From positions 1-49,164 of the IMG/VR virus record IMGVR_UViG_3300027908_000031: 49,164 bases of DNA, one strand, 5' to 3'. The position numbers were made by a program, and so were the translations under genes. Below are positions 36,691 to 44,521 of the stretch, piece by piece. This DNA is from a virus. The notes beneath the pieces are model-generated. The model was not told where the DNA came from. It worked only from the letters and a program-made list of their open reading frames with translations, and did no database searches. Positions within the stretch are counted from its first letter, which is position 1. Each line of letters begins with the position of its first letter.

Positions 36691-37743
36691 TTATCCATTC
36701 GTGCCGTCGCAGAGCACCATCGAAAGCGGGTAGCGAACACTGAGTCCGCCCCAACGCATGTGACAGGGAATACGGAAACTCAGGTTGATAATCTGGGGAG
36801 CGAACTGTTCGAACTCTTGCGAGATGTTCATCGCAAGTGCACGTGGATCTTTCTTGTACATCCAGATACGACCGAGCGAGCCAGCGCCAGCAACGGACGA
36901 AGAAGAAGACGTATTCAGACGCGGCCAAAACTCGATGTTCTTGAGCCAGGGGCTAGACTTAAGGATATACTGAAGAAGCGTGTCATCCGTGAAGGTAACC
37001 GAGCGCTGGGTAGTATTAAGAACCGTCCAAGCATCGGTGTAGAGAACCATCGTGTCAGGTTCCCAAATGCCTTGCGTCGCCGAAACGATACCCGCCTGCA
37101 TGGCATTGACATCTCGAAGGACGTCTTGTGCCGTAATTGCAGGATTAAAAACGGCAGTAGAGCCAACGTAGGTAACCCACTGCGAGCCTGAAGCCAGCGT
37201 CGGGATATCTACGTCCGTGCTGAGGCCTTTCAGCCCGGCAAGCTGAGCGGAAAGCCCGCCACCAAGGTTTAGGTTGCCCGAGACGCCGTCCTCGAGAAGG
37301 GTCTCAAGGTAGTAACGAGCCGCATCCGCACGCTTCTCTTCCAGCGGAATACCGCTCATCGCGGCTGAGCGCATATCCTGAATCGTGTACTGATAGGACG
37401 CACCCATGCTACGGAACACGCCAGGGAACTCTTGTCCCTTGACATCCGCGTTCGGCATGTCGTCCGAGTACGAATCGATGTACCCAGCCCCACCCGCGGG
37501 CGAGCCCAGCTTATCAAACTGACGCCAAACGAAGGCGTCGGCACCAGGGTTGAACCGGTTATCAACCGGGAACAACTTACGAGCCTTGAGCTCGGGGTAC
37601 TCGATATCGTACGTTTGCGTAATGATATCGGTAAGTTGTCGAAGAAACATCGCCGTAGTGCTTGCGTCCCAGCGCATGCCAGGAAGCGAAAACTGACGGT
37701 TCAGAACGTCGGGGGTAAAGATGCTGTCGAGTCTGGTTTTCAT
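36691..37743 (-). CDS. Major capsid protein (DUF2184-like, HK97 fold)
   Basis: 350 residues. RQLTDIITQTYDIEYPELKA, KLFPVDNRFNPGADAFVWRQ, then MGASYQYTIQDMRSAAMSGI and EKRADAARYYLETLLEDGVS belong to the DUF2184 capsid family. C-terminal RIPCHMRWGGLSVRYPLSMV is the conserved end. Builds the icosahedral shell. Flanked by the cement protein upstream and a strong terminator downstream, as expected for the most expressed gene. Confidence 0.88.
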   Translation of the reverse strand: MKTRLDSIFTPDVLNRQFSLPGMRWDASTTAMFLRQLTDIITQTYDIEYPELKARKLFPVDNRFNPGADAFVWRQFDKLGSPAGGAGYIDSYSDDMPNADVKGQEFPGVFRSMGASYQYTIQDMRSAAMSGIPLEEKRADAARYYLETLLEDGVSGNLNLGGGLSAQLAGLKGLSTDVDIPTLASGSQWVTYVGSTAVFNPAITAQDVLRDVNAMQAGIVSATQGIWEPDTMVLYTDAWTVLNTTQRSVTFTDDTLLQYILKSSPWLKNIEFWPRLNTSSSSSVAGAGSLGRIWMYKKDPRALAMNISQEFEQFAPQIINLSFRIPCHMRWGGLSVRYPLSMVLCDGTNG

Positions 37744-37745
37744 GA

Positions 37746-38324
37746 TTAAGCCGAGCTTCCCGGCAAATTAATTTCCAAAAGCGCGATATTCCCACTGGTC
37801 GTGCGTGCGGGGGGTTTGAGGCGCATCCCACCGGGGACGGGAAGGATTTCCGAACCTCCCGTATCGGACGCTGTGTTCGCCGTGAACTTGCCGTTGTTAG
37901 TTCCCGTCGATGCTGTCGAGGACGAGTAGATGTTCAGCCCAACGTTAGTGCCAACGGGCTGAGCCGTGGTCGAGGACCACTCCACGAAGACCTTGCCACG
38001 CTTCATGACCGGGACCATTTCGCCGATCTGGTATTGCTGGGGTGTTCCCGTGTAGGAGAACCCCGCATCCGCGGGCGCTCGGGCCGTCTTCAGCACTGCA
38101 ACGCCCAAAACCTTGTTAGGCGGCGTCGTCGTGCTTGAGGACGTTTGCGAAACCTGGTTACAGCTCTTGCCGTCCGCCGACAACTGAACCGCGCGACCCG
38201 GGTTCACAACAGCCGAAGCAACGAAGCTCTCGATGCTGTAGTCTTCCAAGTCACCAATTTGACCTGGACTCGCCTCTGCAGGCGAAAGGTTATACGTTGT
38301 CTGACCTTCCGAAGGAAAACTCAT
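37746..38324 (-). CDS. Structural cement / decoration protein
   Basis: 192 residues. EGQTTYNLSPAEASPGQIGD, then VNPGRAVQLSADGKSCNQVS and KVLGVAVLKTARAPADAGFS, GEMVPVMKRGKVFVEWS follow the phage cement-protein pattern (DUF2190/gp24-like) that stabilises the capsid. ATG 38324 overlaps the scaffold stop (ATGA) with AAGAAGG upstream, preferred over TTG 38330. Confidence 0.78.
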   Translation of the reverse strand: MSFPSEGQTTYNLSPAEASPGQIGDLEDYSIESFVASAVVNPGRAVQLSADGKSCNQVSQTSSSTTTPPNKVLGVAVLKTARAPADAGFSYTGTPQQYQIGEMVPVMKRGKVFVEWSSTTAQPVGTNVGLNIYSSSTASTGTNNGKFTANTASDTGGSEILPVPGGMRLKPPARTTSGNIALLEINLPGSSA

Positions 38325-38785
38325 TTCCAAGCCTTCTTGTTACGTTCAAGCATTCGAATCTGCGCATCTTCACAATCGTTTCGCTCTTCCGTCGGGACGG
38401 CAGCTGCCGCACCCGGCTGCACCGTTGCCAAGCCAGCGGCGGGCATTGCAAGCGCCAATTCAAAGGCAGCCTTGATACCGTCGTCACTAAGCCCGTCCGC
38501 GCGGAAGGTCGAGGCCTTCGCCTGGATGGTTGCAACCATCACTTCGCGGTCCGTGCCTTTGACGGCCTTGCCCGTCGCCTGCATCGCCTTCTCGCGAATG
38601 TCCAGGCTCGCAGCCACGGCCGCGTCCAGACGCTTCGGATCCGCTTGCGCGGTCAGCGTGGCGACCTGGGCCTTGAGGGCCTCGTTCTCGCCTTTAGTTT
38701 TCTCGTGCGCCGCTTTGAGGTCAGCCACTTCCTTGGCGTCTTGACGCAAGGTCGTGATTTCCTTCTGAAGAGATTCCAAGTCCAT
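38321..38785 (-). CDS. Nested scaffold protein from internal start
   Basis: 154 residues in the same frame as the protease fusion, beginning MDLESLQKEITTLRQDAKEV at the exact junction between protease domain and coiled-coil scaffold. A perfect GGTAAACTC lies 7 nt before this ATG. Nested scaffolds within protease genes are known in other phages (lambda C/Nu3). Here the internal product appears to have its own promoter. Confidence 0.65.
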   Translation of the reverse strand: MDLESLQKEITTLRQDAKEVADLKAAHEKTKGENEALKAQVATLTAQADPKRLDAAVAASLDIREKAMQATGKAVKGTDREVMVATIQAKASTFRADGLSDDGIKAAFELALAMPAAGLATVQPGAAAAVPTEERNDCEDAQIRMLERNKKAWK

Positions 38786-39400
38786 TACGCTGAGTTTACC
38801 GTTAGGCGTACGGGAGCCGGCATCGGTGTAGACATCGGGGATAAGTTGGTATGTCGTCCCGTCCAACCGAAGCCCGACATCTCGCCCCGCACGGCCGAAT
38901 CCGGCGCAGCCTAAAGCCGCGTGGTTATACCGGGGGTTCAATTGCTTGTGGGTGTACTCCTCCCCGTCGAAATTCCCTTTTTCTTCTTTGAGGTCGACCT
39001 CGTAGCCAAGGCTGATCTCCCTCAGGGCTCCGGTTTCAATCTTCGCGATGGTCGCGGCATCGTTGATCACCAGCGTCGCAGCGATCTTGTCCCCATCGCG
39101 CCGTACGTCGCTGCCAACGTGTCCCACAGCCAACGTGCGGTGGTTTTGGGTGTTGACGACAGCTTGGTGCCCTTCGGTGACAGGGATGTCTGCAATCGTC
39201 TTCAGCGACGCATCCTCGAAGACCACCTCGGGGGTGCGGAGTTCCTTCCGCGTCGACCCGTCGGAGTTCTGGTAGGTGAAGACACCCGTGCGGCTCAGGT
39301 AGGCGGGGATGCGCAAAGCACCACTGCCAGTGCGCTCAAACTTGTCTAGCTTGCTGAAATCCCAGCGGAAAGATAGCGCGCCGCTTGCTTCTGTTGCCAC
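38321..39400 (-). CDS. Prohead protease-scaffold fusion (DUF2213-like)
   Basis: 359 residues. N-terminal half (ALRIPAYLSRTGVFTYQNSD, TPEVVFEDASLKTIADIPVT, EGHQAVVNTQNHRTLAVGHV, ALREISLGYEVDL) is the DUF2213 protease-like domain with candidate His/Ser in EGHQ and REISLGY. From residue about 206 it becomes a helical coiled-coil scaffold (DLESLQKEITTLRQDAKEVA onward). GTG start is set by TAAACT exactly 6 nt upstream. An internal start makes the scaffold alone. Confidence 0.82.
   Translation of the reverse strand: MATEASGALSFRWDFSKLDKFERTGSGALRIPAYLSRTGVFTYQNSDGSTRKELRTPEVVFEDASLKTIADIPVTEGHQAVVNTQNHRTLAVGHVGSDVRRDGDKIAATLVINDAATIAKIETGALREISLGYEVDLKEEKGNFDGEEYTHKQLNPRYNHAALGCAGFGRAGRDVGLRLDGTTYQLIPDVYTDAGSRTPNGKLSVMDLESLQKEITTLRQDAKEVADLKAAHEKTKGENEALKAQVATLTAQADPKRLDAAVAASLDIREKAMQATGKAVKGTDREVMVATIQAKASTFRADGLSDDGIKAAFELALAMPAAGLATVQPGAAAAVPTEERNDCEDAQIRMLERNKKAWK
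38793..38798 (-). promoter_or_regulatory. Internal TAAACT element for nested scaffold
   Basis: Minus strand AACGGTAAACTC inside the protease-scaffold gene, 7 nt before in-frame ATG 38785. Coding constraint does not demand this 9-mer, and the position matches the domain boundary. Confidence 0.65.
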
Positions 39401-39406
39401 GGGGGG

Positions 39407-39412
39407 AGTTTA
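39407..39412 (-). promoter_or_regulatory. TAAACT element for protease-scaffold gene
   Basis: Minus strand CTCGTAAACTC, followed by CCCCC and GTG 39400; the box ends exactly 6 nt before GTG. Same C-rich spacer and GTG start as the small terminase gene, and no ribosome site. Confidence 0.7.
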
Positions 39413-39636
39413 CGAGCGTGTCTGAGTGTCCGTGCCTGACCCCAAAAACTTAGTATTACCTAGATGGGGGGTTGCGCTTCTATGAACTGTAGTGCTATAT
39501 ATAGAAGACGCTAACTTTCTTATTTTTTTCAGTCACAGTCACTAATAATAATATATACTTAGGTGTGACTAAGACACTTTGAATACAATAGCCTACACGA
39601 AAAATATATGTAAAACAATTACATGTAAGGTGATAT
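39413..39636. other. AT-rich intergenic region with palindromes
   Basis: 224 nt between the divergent capsid operon and the CoiA-like gene, visibly richer in A/T than its surroundings. Holds palindrome CTATATATAG (39495-39504), inverted repeat AGTCACA / TGTGACT (39531-39537, 39564-39570) enclosing a -10-like TATACT (39554-39559), and TTACATGTAA just before the gene. Looks like a regulatory or origin-type region. No ORF of note seen. Confidence 0.5.
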
Positions 39637-40353
39637 ATGCAATTCGCGAACGATTTAAAAGGGGAAAGAATTCAAGCCACGAGTGGCACTTACGCACACT
39701 GTCCCACATGCAAAGGGCCCGTTTTGTCAAAATGTGGTAGTATAAATGTACACCATTGGGCACACCAAAGTAGACTGGAATGTGACCCTTGGTCAGAGCC
39801 TGAGAGCCCATGGCACCGAAGCTGGAAGGACGCCGTTCCGGAGGATTGGCGGGAGGTATCCATGGGACCGCACCGCGCCGACATACGCACGCCAGGGGGG
39901 CTGGTCGTAGAGATACAGCACTCTGGTATCTCTTCGGAAGATGTTGCAGCTAGGGAGGCGTTCTACGGCAACATGGTGTGGCTATTGGACGGTCGGAATT
40001 TCGTGCTAAAGCAAAGAAGATTTGGCCCGATATGTGGGCAATTCGCTATAGCCCGTGCGCTCACCAACGGACGCGCAAGCCAGGATGTTCTTAACAAGCT
40101 GTACGAAGACCAAAAGAATCTATTGATAGTGGAAGACCCACACTGGTCTTTTGGCACGAACCGCCGCACGTTCCAGGTAAGTACGAAGCCTATTGCTTTC
40201 GACTTGGGGGACTTTTTGGTGGTGTGTGACGGTCTTCGTCTGTGGACCAAGGGCCGTAGTCCCCGTCTGTATCTTCAAGACCCTACGAAGGTGACGACGG
40301 AGGCTTTCACCTCATGGCTTATGACGGCTGGCGTATCTTCTCCGCCAACGTGA
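39637..40353 (+). CDS. CoiA-like competence/nuclease family protein
   Basis: 238 residues. Zinc-ribbon-like start (AHCPTCKGPVLSKCG), then VHHWAHQSRLECDPWSEPES PWHRSWK, and the nuclease core EVSMGPHRADIRTPGGLVVE with IQHSGISSEDVAAREAFYGN MVWLLDG, matching CoiA proteins (PD-(D/E)XK-like; His/Asp and E-x-Q motif). Ribosome site AAGGTG before ATG. It stands alone on the plus strand after an AT-rich gap and converges on the primase (35-nt overlap), which suggests later acquisition. Confidence 0.78.
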   Translation: MQFANDLKGERIQATSGTYAHCPTCKGPVLSKCGSINVHHWAHQSRLECDPWSEPESPWHRSWKDAVPEDWREVSMGPHRADIRTPGGLVVEIQHSGISSEDVAAREAFYGNMVWLLDGRNFVLKQRRFGPICGQFAIARALTNGRASQDVLNKLYEDQKNLLIVEDPHWSFGTNRRTFQVSTKPIAFDLGDFLVVCDGLRLWTKGRSPRLYLQDPTKVTTEAFTSWLMTAGVSSPPT

Positions 40354-42571
40354 GTCCTGTGCCCTGAACCGAGTACTTGTCTGGTACAATCCAAGGTTTC
40401 CTGGCGCTTGTTCGTTTCCCCCTAACGCACCCAAGTTTTTCAAGAAGCACGGTAACTCTAAGCACGTCCACTCTGGTAGTCCTGTAGGTATCTGGCTGAA
40501 TAGACCTAACAATTTCGCTGGGTGTAACGTCCTTCTTGCCTAGAAGGTACTTCTCTACCTTGTCGGTCCAAGGGTCATCAAGAGCCGTGTCACTTTCTTC
40601 GCGGTAGGCATCTACGGCTTCCGTGACAGCAGCTGGTTCTTGCAGTCCGCTCTCGACCCAAAGGCGACACCCCTCAAGCGCCCAATTCAGGATGCCGCTG
40701 AGTTCAGCCTGCAACTTCTCCTTGAGTGCCTTGTCCTGTTTTTCTTTGGGAATGCTGACCTTACAGGGGATGAGCTTGATGCGCGTCCATATGGCAGTGT
40801 CCGTGCCTTGAACTACGGGCTTATCGTTCGCGCACACCCAGAACTTGTGCGTTGGGGCAAAGTCCCAGAAATTCTCGCGCATGAAACGAGCCGTTATGAT
40901 GTCACCCCCCGTTAGCTGCTTAACGGTTTTTTCCGCCCAAGTCTTGCCCTTCTCTGCTTCTTGACATACCGCCAACCTAGCGCCAAAGAGTTTGGCCATG
41001 CCGGCGGGGTGTTCCTCCTCCGAGACCAAGAGCTTAGATGGAGCAGTCGTAGCGAACTCCCCTAAAAGGGACATGAGCAGGTCAGCGAATACGCTTTTGC
41101 CGTTGTCGCCGCTTCCCCAAAGGAAGAACAGGCACTTTTCCCGAACGGAGCCAGTAAGGGAGTACCCAACGCTTCGCTGGATATAGTTTAGCATTTCAGG
41201 GTCGCCGCTGAACATGGTGTCCAGGAAAGACGTCCACACGGGACACTGCGCCTCAGGGTCGTAGACCGCCTCTGTGGACTGCGTAAATAGGTTCGTCTTG
41301 TCGTGGTCGTGTGGTTTTCCCGTTCGCAGGTCAATAGTAACTTCAGGGGTGCTGAGTAACCAAGGATTCGTGTTGAAATCTATGGGTTTAGCGGATACGT
41401 ACTTGCGAAACAATCTACTCATTTCCGTGCGATGCTTGCCGCTTTGGCTGGTATTTGCCCATTTCAGAATAGCGAGTTTTTTGGCGCTGGCTTCTATTTC
41501 CTGCTCCTCTTCTTTGCTTAGGTCTTGCTTATGCGCCTTTGCTCTCAGGGCTTCGGCTAGCCGATCCTTGTCAATCTTAATCTCATCCGCTTCTTTGGCG
41601 ATGTCGTAGACCACCTGTTCAGTAAGCCCTACGACCAGACAGTCCGGAGTCTTCTCCCACTTAGTGCCGTTCCAGCAGAGCCACTCTTTCCAATCTGGTA
41701 CGTATTTGACATCTTCGCCGTGCGCCCGTTGGAACCTTCGAGCGTTGCCCGTGTCCGTTAGGTCAAAGCGAACCTCCTCAGATTCTTTTGGGAGCGCACG
41801 CGCCTTCTGAGTAAAAGAATCCCACCATGCGGGCGCGCAACCCCTGGGGAGGTCGCTGCGTTCGGCGCCCGCTAGCTTGTGGAATAGTTCGTCCTCGCTC
41901 CACGGGGGAAGGCATCGTGCGTTATAGTTCGCCATAAAGGCGTCGCACACGCTGTCGGGCAATTCGTACGTGCACACCAGCTTACAAGCAACGTTCCACA
42001 GCGCTAGAGACCCACCCTGTCCTTCAATGGCAGCGGGGGCGCTTGCGACGTAGTCGGACGCTAACTTTAGCCGGTACGAGAGTTCAGCCTCGCCCAGTGG
42101 GGGGCGTGTGCTCGGCGCCCTTTCGACCCGCTCATCCGAACGAAGAATCGCCGCAAGCCACCCTGGCAAAGGTGCGACGGGGAGGTCTTGTATGACCGTA
42201 TACCCGTTCCCATCGCCCGGCGCTACGACGAACCCGCCCTCGCCCCGGATGTCAACACCGTCGCCAAGTTTGCTGGCACTGTTGCGTATGTCGGCATCTC
42301 CGTGGACAAAATAGAGATGGAAGCCACCGGATTTGGTTTTGACCGTAAACGTCTCAGGTACGACCTGCCCAGTAGCCAGTTTTTCAAACGAGCCGAGTCC
42401 ATCGTGCCCATTCTTTATGTCTAAGTCCACGACAACAATACCGGAACGATGTCCAGTAAGGATGCCTACGTTGTCGTCCCATCCGTACGGTACCGTGTCC
42501 TCCCCTATACCTACTTCCTTGTATGTCCTAGCAGGAATCTTGCCACGAAGCGGGATGCGTGCATAATTCAA
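40319..42571 (-). CDS. Primase-polymerase / SF3 helicase replication protein (D5-like)
   Basis: About 750 residues. N-terminal primase-polymerase domain: VGILTGHRSGIVVVDLDIKN (catalytic D-x-D), TVKTKSGGFHLYF (S-x-H) and DIRGEGGFVVAPG. Then a linker and D5-type domain, and a superfamily 3 helicase with Walker A FLWGSGDNGKSVFADL, Walker B-like RLAVCQEAEKG and sensor KFWVCANDKPVV. Primes and unwinds DNA at the origin. TTG 42571 has GCAGGAGA 8 nt upstream; a GTG at 42589 is the alternative. TAGACT lies upstream. Confidence 0.88.
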   Translation of the reverse strand: MNYARIPLRGKIPARTYKEVGIGEDTVPYGWDDNVGILTGHRSGIVVVDLDIKNGHDGLGSFEKLATGQVVPETFTVKTKSGGFHLYFVHGDADIRNSASKLGDGVDIRGEGGFVVAPGDGNGYTVIQDLPVAPLPGWLAAILRSDERVERAPSTRPPLGEAELSYRLKLASDYVASAPAAIEGQGGSLALWNVACKLVCTYELPDSVCDAFMANYNARCLPPWSEDELFHKLAGAERSDLPRGCAPAWWDSFTQKARALPKESEEVRFDLTDTGNARRFQRAHGEDVKYVPDWKEWLCWNGTKWEKTPDCLVVGLTEQVVYDIAKEADEIKIDKDRLAEALRAKAHKQDLSKEEEQEIEASAKKLAILKWANTSQSGKHRTEMSRLFRKYVSAKPIDFNTNPWLLSTPEVTIDLRTGKPHDHDKTNLFTQSTEAVYDPEAQCPVWTSFLDTMFSGDPEMLNYIQRSVGYSLTGSVREKCLFFLWGSGDNGKSVFADLLMSLLGEFATTAPSKLLVSEEEHPAGMAKLFGARLAVCQEAEKGKTWAEKTVKQLTGGDIITARFMRENFWDFAPTHKFWVCANDKPVVQGTDTAIWTRIKLIPCKVSIPKEKQDKALKEKLQAELSGILNWALEGCRLWVESGLQEPAAVTEAVDAYREESDTALDDPWTDKVEKYLLGKKDVTPSEIVRSIQPDTYRTTRVDVLRVTVLLEKLGCVRGKRTSARKPWIVPDKYSVQGTGLTLAEKIRQPS

Positions 42572-42591
42572 GGTAGTAGTCTCCTGCACCT

Positions 42592-42597
42592 AGTCTA
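42592..42597 (-). promoter_or_regulatory. TAGACT variant element for primase gene
   Basis: Minus strand CTTGTAGACT. About 7 nt downstream begins AGGAGA, followed by TTG 42571, so the predicted transcript would carry just the ribosome site. Diverges from the copy at 42651. Confidence 0.5.
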
Positions 42598-42650
42598 CAA
42601 GAATTCTGGCTTTCATTCCGGGCACCGAGTCGATTTATGGGTTTTGTCTG

Positions 42651-42656
42651 TAGACT
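42651..42656 (+). promoter_or_regulatory. TAGACT variant element for endonuclease VII gene
   Basis: CTGTAGACT, exactly 6 nt before ATG 42663; spacer GTTGGC has no ribosome-site character. Same geometry as the TAAACT series with one substitution. Confidence 0.6.
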
Positions 42657-42662
42657 GTTGGC

Positions 42663-43184
42663 ATGCGTTCGGAGAGAAAGTGCACCGTCGAGGGTTGCGG
42701 GAGGAGGCACCACGCCAAGGGCTGGTGTCAGAAGCACCACTACCATATGGTGCCAGGTCAGAAAGAGAAACAAGCAATACGCGGACAGGGCTACTACCGG
42801 CGTCCTGGTGTGAAACAGAGGCTACAAGCCAGAGGACGCACGCTAGAGCACAAGGCAAAGTGCAGGGAACGAACGACTCTTTTTTCTGCCGAACTGGTAG
42901 AGAGGTGTAGGTCGTTTCAGAGGGGTCGTTGTGATATCTGTCAAGTTGTTTTGCTTTTAGGGGGTAAAAAACCGGATTCTGAATGCGCAGACCATTGCCA
43001 TAGGCATAGAGTGCCTAGAGGTTTGTTGTGTATGTGTTGCAACGTTGCCCTTGGCATATACGAAAACCACCAAAGACGTAGAGGGGTTACTATCAAGGCT
43101 TACGAGTTCTATCTCACATACCCGCCTGTGCGGAGGATGAACAATCTTCCAGCTTTTGCACATTTTTTGAAAGCCTCGGCGTGA
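42663..43184 (+). CDS. Recombination endonuclease VII-like protein
   Basis: 173 residues. N-terminal zinc motif CTVEGCGRRHHAKGWCQKHH typical of phage HNH-associated fingers, then CDICQVV and the catalytic DHCHRHRVPRGLLCMCCNVA with LGIYENH. Endonuclease VII resolves branched DNA or acts as a homing nuclease. Starts the plus-strand replication run. Overlaps the next gene by 4 nt. Confidence 0.85.
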   Translation: MRSERKCTVEGCGRRHHAKGWCQKHHYHMVPGQKEKQAIRGQGYYRRPGVKQRLQARGRTLEHKAKCRERTTLFSAELVERCRSFQRGRCDICQVVLLLGGKKPDSECADHCHRHRVPRGLLCMCCNVALGIYENHQRRRGVTIKAYEFYLTYPPVRRMNNLPAFAHFLKASA

Positions 43185-44521
43185 GAGTTTCAGCCTCTCA
43201 AATATCCTCGTTCCGAGCGTGTCGACGCCAGTGGTCTTTTCGTTCTCGTGACAAGCTTAGTACGCCTGCGGGCGCAGGTGCTCAGCTTGGATCGGATGTT
43301 CATGCGGAACTTGAGCGCTACCTGAAAGGGGGGAGTATCAACTATAGCATCGAAGCCGGCAACATAGCTGCAGAAGGCTTGGAGTACTTGCCCATGCCTC
43401 TATCAAAGCCCTACACCGTGGAAGGGTCTTTCGAACTGGAGGCCCCCGATGACATTCTTTACACGGGGCGCATAGACTTAGAGATACCAGGAGATCCGCC
43501 AACAATTCTAGACCATAAGACGTCCAAGAATTTGAGATTTGTCAAGTCTCCTGAGGAGTTGAGAGGTGACCCTCAGGCCATTATCTACGGTGCTCATGCG
43601 TTGACTCGCTACGAATCCTCTGCCGTGGATTTAGTGTGGGTGTATTACGACACTGGAAAGTCTAAGCGTTCTAAGCGTGTGCACTTGCGCATGCTGAAAG
43701 ACGAGGTGATTACGGGATTTGAAAAAGTACACTTGACAGCATTGACCATGCAGGATATTGTAGCGTCAGGAGTACCAACGCTAGAGCTTCCTCCCTCACC
43801 AGAAGCCTGTGAGATGTTCGGAGGGTGCCCATTTCGTGCCGATTGTAACCTATCCCCCGCCCAGAGGAGAAAATCCATCATGACCCAGAGTGCGAATGAT
43901 TTCCTATCGCGTCTCAAGTCCCAAGTAACCGGTACCGCGGCCGCTCCGACGATGCCCGAACCTCCGTCCATGCCTAAGGCGCCTGAATTGCCGAAGTGGG
44001 CGACGGATGCCGTGGACCCCCGACAGCTAACCCGAACCCTTCAGCCTATTAACCCGCCCGCGCCCATCGCCGCGCCCGCGCCCGCGCCCGTGCCCCTTGA
44101 CCTCTCCGTGCCAGTGTCCTTCGCTGCTACCATGACAGCGTCGGCTAATGTCTCGCCAGAGAAACCCAAGCGCGGGCGACCCAAGAAGGAAGCCGATACT
44201 ATCCCCGCGCCTTCCCTGCCCGAGAACGCAGCGCAGACAACCCAAGCGTTCCGTTTCGACACGGTATACGTGGACTGTATGCCATTGAACGAGAACGTAA
44301 GCAGCGTCGCGTCCTATCTTCCTGTTATCCAACGGCTTATCGAGGAGGAATACCAGGTAGAGGATTGGCGCGCGGTGCCTTACGTGTCCGGCGCGGCGTT
44401 CTGTAAGGCGCTTCTGGCTATCGCCGACCGTAATATCGTGGTGGAGTCCGGCACGGCGGAGGGTGCGGCTTGTCTTACAACGCTCCTAGCAAATGCGGGG
44501 CGCGTGGTTAGGGGGATTTGA
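43181..44521 (+). CDS. PD-(D/E)XK nuclease (RecB/Cas4-like) with AT-hook
   Basis: 446 residues. SASQISSFRACRRQWSFRSR is the N-terminal Cys/arginine motif of PDDEXK_1 nucleases; GSDVHAELERYL gives the His, YTGRIDLEIPGDPPTILDHK carries the D and D-x-K catalytic pair, QAIIYGAHAL the QxxxY motif, and GGCPFRADC the distal Cys cluster of Cas4/AddB-type iron-sulfur nucleases. A Pro/Ala linker follows, with an AT-hook KPKRGRPKK, then a separate C-terminal domain. GTG start overlaps the previous stop. Confidence 0.82.
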   Translation: MRVSASQISSFRACRRQWSFRSRDKLSTPAGAGAQLGSDVHAELERYLKGGSINYSIEAGNIAAEGLEYLPMPLSKPYTVEGSFELEAPDDILYTGRIDLEIPGDPPTILDHKTSKNLRFVKSPEELRGDPQAIIYGAHALTRYESSAVDLVWVYYDTGKSKRSKRVHLRMLKDEVITGFEKVHLTALTMQDIVASGVPTLELPPSPEACEMFGGCPFRADCNLSPAQRRKSIMTQSANDFLSRLKSQVTGTAAAPTMPEPPSMPKAPELPKWATDAVDPRQLTRTLQPINPPAPIAAPAPAPVPLDLSVPVSFAATMTASANVSPEKPKRGRPKKEADTIPAPSLPENAAQTTQAFRFDTVYVDCMPLNENVSSVASYLPVIQRLIEEEYQVEDWRAVPYVSGAAFCKALLAIADRNIVVESGTAEGAACLTTLLANAGRVVRGI

